This document shows positions 23,261 through 26,802 of a stretch of DNA of 26,802 bases, piece after piece. Under the pieces are notes generated by a model that saw only the letters and a list, made by a program, of their open reading frames with translations, did not search any database and was not told where the DNA came from. The stretch is taken from assembly GCF_003463825.1 (NCBI RefSeq), contig NZ_QSDY01000024.1, forward strand, positions 1-26,802. Direction: 5' to 3'. Position numbers and translations under genes: made by a program. The stretch is from Veillonella sp. AM51-8BH (GTDB lineage Bacteria > Bacillota > Negativicutes > Veillonellales > Veillonellaceae). Position 1 is the stretch's first letter, and each line of letters starts with the position of its first letter.

Positions 23261-24628
23261 TTAGAAGAATACGTAGCGGATGACAACGAGTACGGCCAAT
23301 ACGTACATAATCCAGTTAACCTCTTTTGCACGACCAGAAATAATCTTGAGTAGAGGGTATGCAACGAGACCTGCAGAGATACCGTTAGCAATGCTATATG
23401 TGAAAGGCATCAAAACGATAACTAGGTATGCCGGGAAGCCTTCTGTCCAATCATCGAAGTCGATATTGCGAATAGCACCTAACATGAGAGCACCGACGAT
23501 GATAAGAACAGGAGATGTGGCTGCATTTGGTACCAGGGATACGATTGGAGCCAAGAACAAGCAGATTAAGAATAATACGCCTGTTGTGACAGCTGTTAAG
23601 CCTGTACGGCCACCAGCACCTACACCTGCCGCACTTTCAACGAAAGCCGTAATCGTAGAAGTACCGAGCAATGCACCAGCACTAACGCCGATCGCATCGA
23701 CAGTCATGGCTTTACCAAGGCCTGGGAATTTACCAGATTTAGGATCTGCAATTTTCGCCTCTGTTGCAGTACCAATCAAGGTACCCATGGAGTCGAACAA
23801 TTCTACGAAGGTGAAGGAGAAGATAATCGTGATTAAGCCCATGTGGAGCGCACCAGGAATATCTAATTGAAGGAATGCTGCTTTAGAGAAATCAGGCACT
23901 GCCAATACAGTGAAGTTCTCAGGCATTGTAGAAAGGCCAGTAGCGTAGGAAAGAATTGTTGTTGCTGCCACACCAATCAAGAGAGAACCTTGAATTTTAC
24001 GAGCCATCAATAGAGCTGTAAAGATGAGGGAGAATAGAGCCAACAATGTTTCGCCACTGTGCAAATTACCGAGCGTTAGGAGTGCTTCGGATGCAGGTGG
24101 TACTAAGTTACCATGTGTTTGCACAACTTGACCTAAGGAGTTGGGAGACAAACTAATGGAGATAGCCATCAAGCCGGATAATTTCAAGCCGATGATAGCG
24201 ATGAAGAGACCGATACCAACAGTAATGGCAACCTTCATAGAGGCCGGGATGCCTTCAACGATCATTTGTCGTATCGATGTAAGTGTTAATACGAGGAATA
24301 CGAGACCGGAAATGAACACCGCACCTAATGCTGTTTGCCAGGATACGCCCATACCGAGAACTACGGTAAAGGAGTAAAAGGCTAAGAGGCCAACTCCAGG
24401 AGCGAGGGCAATCGGATAGTTTACGAATAAACCCATAGCAATCGTTACAAGGCCACCACCTAAGGCTGTAGCGATGAGGACTGCATCTTTATCCATCCCT
24501 CCGAGACTAAGAATGTTAGGCGCCAAGAATAGGATGTACGCCATCGTGATAAACGTAGTAATACCAGCTAAAATTTCGGTTTTAACAGTTGTACCGCGTT
24601 CACTGAGTTGAAATAGTTTATCTAACAT
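23261..24628 (-). CDS. NCS2 family purine permease (AzgA/PbuG-like)
   Basis: The 455-residue membrane protein belongs to the AzgA/PbuG branch that imports guanine and hypoxanthine, probably by proton symport. Recognisable stretches are the N-terminal TEILAGITTFITMAYILFLAP, the NYPIALAPGVGLLAFY loop (usually GMGLNAFF), FVELFDSMGTLIG, and the AGVGAGGRTGLTAVTTG segment. Some 12-14 transmembrane helices are expected. A strong AGGAGG on the coding strand lies just upstream of the ATG at 24628. I see no purine-riboswitch core in the 145 bases upstream. The loop reading APGVGLLAF departs from the common N-A-F pattern and could mean altered substrate preference. Exact substrate not decided. Confidence 0.88.
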   Translation of the reverse strand: MLDKLFQLSERGTTVKTEILAGITTFITMAYILFLAPNILSLGGMDKDAVLIATALGGGLVTIAMGLFVNYPIALAPGVGLLAFYSFTVVLGMGVSWQTALGAVFISGLVFLVLTLTSIRQMIVEGIPASMKVAITVGIGLFIAIIGLKLSGLMAISISLSPNSLGQVVQTHGNLVPPASEALLTLGNLHSGETLLALFSLIFTALLMARKIQGSLLIGVAATTILSYATGLSTMPENFTVLAVPDFSKAAFLQLDIPGALHMGLITIIFSFTFVELFDSMGTLIGTATEAKIADPKSGKFPGLGKAMTVDAIGVSAGALLGTSTITAFVESAAGVGAGGRTGLTAVTTGVLFLICLFLAPIVSLVPNAATSPVLIIVGALMLGAIRNIDFDDWTEGFPAYLVIVLMPFTYSIANGISAGLVAYPLLKIISGRAKEVNWIMYVLAVLVVIRYVFF

Positions 24629-24729
24629 TAGATAACATCCTCCTATATGAAATTAAAAAAATACCCAAATAAAATATTTCGATATATGTATAGTGTATCA
24701 TATTTCCCACCATTTTTTGTATGAATTTG

Positions 24730-24738
24730 TGATATACT
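24730..24738 (+). promoter_or_regulatory. Extended -10 promoter of the Rrf2 regulator gene
   Basis: TGATATACT is an extended -10 (TG-n-TATACT) 36 bases before the Rrf2 ATG. No good -35 is seen. The gap is shared with the divergent permease gene, so the regulator could act on both. Confidence 0.5.
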
Positions 24739-24773
24739 ATAAATATATTATGAAATGACTTAGAGGTTAACTT

Positions 24774-25193
24774 ATGAAAATATCTACAAAAGGGCGCTAT
24801 GCCTTACGGATATTGGCGGATATTGCAGAGCACGGGGTAGAAAAAAATGTACCAATTCGTGAAATTGCAGAACGCCAAGGATTTTCCGATAAATACTTAG
24901 AGGGGATTGTATCTCGCTTGTCCTCCGCTGGCCTCGTTAAAAGTGGACGTGGTAAATACGGTGGATATCGCTTGGTAAAATTGCCTGCTGAATACAATGT
25001 ATATGAAATTTTATATGCTGCAGAGGATTCCATTGCTCTCGTATCTTGCTTAGAAGACGATGTAGAGCCATGTCCGATGTTTAACGATTGCTTGACTGCT
25101 CCGTTGTGGCAGTACTTGCAAGATGAATTCCGTCATGTTATGGAATGCGTATCCTTACAGGATGTAATGGATCACAAGTTTCCAACGGAATAA
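24774..25193 (+). CDS. Rrf2/IscR-family transcriptional regulator
   Basis: The 139-residue protein has the Rrf2 winged helix: MKISTKGRYALRILADIA, the recognition segment IREIAERQGFSDKYLEGIVSRL, and the wing GRGKYGGYRL (about 59-67). Three cysteines follow at 92, 100 and 106, spaced C-x7-C-x5-C. IscR uses C-x5-C-x5-C to bind a [2Fe-2S] cluster, so this may be an iron-sulfur sensor with altered spacing; CymR-type members lack these cysteines. It faces the NCS2 permease divergently and is followed by a hairpin at 25200-25222, then the MFS exporter. Usual iscS/iscU partners are absent from the window, so its regulon is unclear. Confidence 0.88.
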   Translation: MKISTKGRYALRILADIAEHGVEKNVPIREIAERQGFSDKYLEGIVSRLSSAGLVKSGRGKYGGYRLVKLPAEYNVYEILYAAEDSIALVSCLEDDVEPCPMFNDCLTAPLWQYLQDEFRHVMECVSLQDVMDHKFPTE

Positions 25194-25199
25194 ATGAGA

Positions 25200-25228
25200 G
25201 AGTCGCGTATCATATGCGGCTCTTATTT
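25200..25228 (+). terminator. Probable terminator after the Rrf2 gene
   Basis: A 10-bp stem with two G-U pairs (GAGTCGCGTA with TATGCGGCTC) and a 3-nt loop is followed by TTATTTAT. The T run is imperfect, so some read-through to the MFS gene is possible. Confidence 0.6.
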
Positions 25229-25235
25229 ATATAGA

Positions 25236-25268
25236 ATATAAAAGTACTTTCTATATATACTTTTATAT
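25236..25268. promoter_or_regulatory. 11-bp inverted repeat before the MFS gene
   Basis: ATATAAAAGTA (25236-25246) is exactly complementary to TACTTTTATAT (25258-25268), with an 11-nt spacer. It ends just before the Shine-Dalgarno AAAGGAGG (25272-25279). It could be an operator for a local regulator or an mRNA hairpin affecting translation. Confidence 0.5.
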
Positions 25269-25285
25269 ATGAAAGGAGGCAACGA

Positions 25286-25579
25286 ATGAGTACCACTACA
25301 TATGACGCTCGCGGTGGCATGCGCAATGTATGGATTATTACGGCGGCCATGACAGTGCTAGCCATATGTTATACTATGATCATTCCGTTTTTGCCTATCT
25401 ATCTCTTAGAATTAGGCGTTCCAAAGGCTGACGTAGCTCTTTGGTCGGGTCTCGTTTTCGGTATTACCTTTCTCATTGCAGGCATTATGGCTCCTATATG
25501 GGGCAAGCTTGCCGATAATAAAGGTAAAAACGGATGGCCTTGCGTGCTGGCTTTGCCATCGCTATCTGTTATGTATTAA
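25286..25579 (+). CDS. MFS drug-exporter-like protein, N-terminal fragment (1 of 2)
   Basis: This covers the first two membrane helices and the loop 2-3 signature of the major facilitator superfamily, PIWGKLADNKGK. Then the frame is lost at the A5 run in GGTAAAAACGG. A sixth A gives GKKRMALRAGFAIAICYVLIG, which joins the second fragment. AAAGGAGG precedes ATG 25286 by six bases. The N-terminal part (IPFLPIYLLELGV, WSGLVFGITFLIAGIMAPIW) resembles MdtG-type exporters. The inverted repeat just upstream may regulate it. Confidence 0.82.
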   Translation: MSTTTYDARGGMRNVWIITAAMTVLAICYTMIIPFLPIYLLELGVPKADVALWSGLVFGITFLIAGIMAPIWGKLADNKGKNGWPCVLALPSLSVMY

Positions 25580-26517
25580 TTGGCTTAGTTACAGACCAAT
25601 ATCAATTACTCATGGGGCGTGCCCTCGTTGGTTTTGCTAATGGATTCTATCCAGCGGCAATGACTATGGTGTCCCTTAGTGTTGATGAAAAACAGGTTGG
25701 TAGAGCATTAGGTATATTTCAAACCGGTCTTATCTTAGGCAATGTCATCGGTCCATTTTTAGGTGGTGCCGTTGAAAGTGTTGTAGGGATGCGGCCTGTA
25801 TTTTATGTATCTGGTATTGCTGTATTTATTGCGACTTTGGCCGTATTATTTTTTGTGAAAGAACCAAAATTACATGCTGTGGGTGCTGATGGAAAAGAAC
25901 AAGCTGCTCACCATACCAAATCTACATCTTTACGTGAAGACTTTAAAGCCGTTCAACAACAGCCTGTATTAGTACGATTACTTTGGATATTCTTCTTCAT
26001 GCAATGCGCTATTATGATGTTGCAACCTATTTTGGCCCTCTATGTAGGCGATATGCAAGGCACTATGGAAGGGGCGGCTATGATCTCTGGCACCATCCTT
26101 AGTATCGGTGGCTTAGCAGGATCCTTAACGACGAACCTATGGGTCCGCCTTGGTGAACGCCGTGGTTATTTTAAGACTATCTCCTACTGTATGATGGGGA
26201 GTGGTATTGTCCTTTTACTTCAAAGCTTGCCAGTAGGTATTTGGTGGTTTGGCGTACTACAAGTACTCATTGGCTCTTGTATTGTAGGTATTAACCCATC
26301 TCTGAGTGCTGCAGTAACACTTAATACAGATCCGAGCTTTAGAGGTCGCATGTTTGGTATGACTACGACGGCTCAACAATTTGGTTCTATGGTAGGACCA
26401 GTATTTGCCAGCATTGTATCCACTTATATAGGTATATCCTATGTATTTAGCATTACAGGCTTATTATTGTTATATATGGCATTCCAATCTAGAAAATTAT
26501 CTGCTAAGCACGAATAA
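25534..26517 (+). CDS. MFS drug-exporter-like protein, C-terminal fragment (2 of 2)
   Basis: The fragment holds helices 3-12. Motifs include MGRALVGFANGFYPAAM (helix 4), RALGIFQTGLILGNVIGPFLGG (motif C of antiporters, helix 5), a cytoplasmic middle loop (EPKLHAVGADGKEQAAHHTKS), and FRGRMFGMTTTAQQFGSMVGP. Joined with fragment 1 the protein is about 410 residues with 12 helices. Motif C indicates a drug-proton antiporter; MdtG-like relatives export varied compounds. Substrate cannot be predicted. A good terminator follows at 26532. Confidence 0.85.
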   Translation: MALRAGFAIAICYVLIGLVTDQYQLLMGRALVGFANGFYPAAMTMVSLSVDEKQVGRALGIFQTGLILGNVIGPFLGGAVESVVGMRPVFYVSGIAVFIATLAVLFFVKEPKLHAVGADGKEQAAHHTKSTSLREDFKAVQQQPVLVRLLWIFFFMQCAIMMLQPILALYVGDMQGTMEGAAMISGTILSIGGLAGSLTTNLWVRLGERRGYFKTISYCMMGSGIVLLLQSLPVGIWWFGVLQVLIGSCIVGINPSLSAAVTLNTDPSFRGRMFGMTTTAQQFGSMVGPVFASIVSTYIGISYVFSITGLLLLYMAFQSRKLSAKHE

Positions 26518-26531
26518 TGCTCTAAATGATT

Positions 26532-26560
26532 ACTCCACACGATTATGTGTGGAGTTTTTA
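26532..26560 (+). terminator. Terminator after the MFS gene
   Basis: A 9-bp stem (26532-26540 with 26547-26555) with a 6-nt loop runs into TTTTTATTATT. The insertion sequence starts just beyond it. Confidence 0.9.
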
Positions 26561-26644
26561 TTATTGTCTTTAGACTGGTTCGCGACGTAGTCGCGAATCA
26601 TAAAACCACCCGCTATGCGGGTGCGGCAACGAAAGTTATACAAA

Positions 26645-26711
26645 AAAATCACCTTGCTTAAGTATAATGTAGGTGTTCAAGCCGCATTATATACAAAAGA
26701 AAGGTGATTTT
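26645..26711 (+). promoter_or_regulatory. Shine-Dalgarno-sequestering stem in the transposase leader
   Basis: AAAATCACCTT (26645-26655) is exactly complementary to AAGGTGATTTT (26701-26711), which contains the Shine-Dalgarno AAGGTGA of tnpA. An inner 7-bp stem (26663-26669 with 26685-26691) extends the structure. Known IS200 elements limit transposase translation by a comparable leader stem. Confidence 0.75.
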
Positions 26712-26713
26712 AT

Positions 26714-26802
26714 ATGGCAACAAAGACACAGAGCCTTGCGCACACAAAATGGTTATGCAAATACCACATAGTATTTACACCTAAGTATAGACGTAAAGTT
26801 AT
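26714..26802 (+). CDS. tnpA: IS200-type Y1 transposase TnpA (5' part)
   Basis: Only the first 29 codons are in the window: an N-terminal ATKTQSLAHTKWLCKYH followed by IVFTPKYRRKVI, the characteristic start of IS200 TnpA proteins. The HUH and tyrosine active-site residues lie beyond the edge, so activity cannot be judged. These small transposases move single-stranded DNA at subterminal hairpins without duplicating the target. Translation is probably restrained by the leader stem that hides the Shine-Dalgarno. Confidence 0.88.
   Translation, partial: MATKTQSLAHTKWLCKYHIVFTPKYRRKV

Larger units (their letters stand above)
26571..26802 (+). mobile_element. Left end of an IS200/IS605-family insertion sequence (partial)
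   Basis: The element runs off the right edge. Near its left end is an 11-bp hairpin (26576-26586 with 26590-26600, loop GTA, one G-U), followed by a second hairpin (26607-26613 with 26617-26623, loop TAT). Subterminal hairpins of this kind are the single-strand recognition structures of Y1 transposases. No terminal inverted repeats are expected for this family. The exact left boundary is uncertain by about 10 bases. It sits downstream of the MFS terminator and interrupts no visible gene. Confidence 0.85.

Noticed and set aside
24629..24773. Purine riboswitch before the NCS2 permease
   Set aside because: I looked for the conserved core and three-way junction on the minus strand and did not find it; the gap is AT-rich with a plain Shine-Dalgarno.

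Overview
The window looks like chromosome from a low-to-moderate-GC member of the Firmicutes. Negativicutes, and Veillonella in particular, is my best guess, from the SRP RNA–dnaX–ebfC–recR–bofA gene order and from the overall feel of the proteins. That placement is inference; no 16S gene or other decisive marker is present. The window opens inside a GATGC pentamer repeat and closes inside an IS200/IS605-type insertion sequence.

Layout. 1-2240: the pentamer repeat, an Eis-like acetyltransferase and an RluA-family pseudouridine synthase, ending at a strong terminator. 2241-7109: a leader carrying a perfect palindrome, then gltB (glutamate synthase large chain). 7091-7292: SRP RNA, with a promoter nested in the gltB terminator. 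7459-15280: a same-strand block for DNA replication and repair: dnaX, ebfC, recR, a bofA-like gene, a UvrD-type helicase with an embedded DEDDh exonuclease, and a second RluA-family synthase. 15281-19047: a cation diffusion facilitator, an exported YezG-like protein, and a convergent cycA-like amino-acid permease. 19285-23003: a NimA-like flavoprotein and three tandem exported paralogues with a DUF4367-like module. 23081-26560: an NCS2 purine permease on the minus strand, an Rrf2 regulator and an MFS exporter. 26571-26802: the left end of the insertion sequence.

The most striking signal is in the second RluA-family gene. A loop insertion absent from the other RluA in this window is built from eight same-strand DnaA-box-like 9-mers (TGTGGATAA and near matches). 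They are spaced 12, 21, 21, 21, 21, 12 and 19 bases apart. Another perfect box lies 372 bases upstream in the same gene. This could be a DnaA-binding or titration locus hidden in coding sequence.

Caution: gltB (twice), dnaX, recR (twice), cycA, the MFS gene and probably the middle exported paralogue carry single-base frameshifts. Most look like one base missing from a short homopolymer, in genes that include core replication and repair functions. Systematic sequencing undercalls are a better explanation than decay, so the broken genes are probably intact in the organism.
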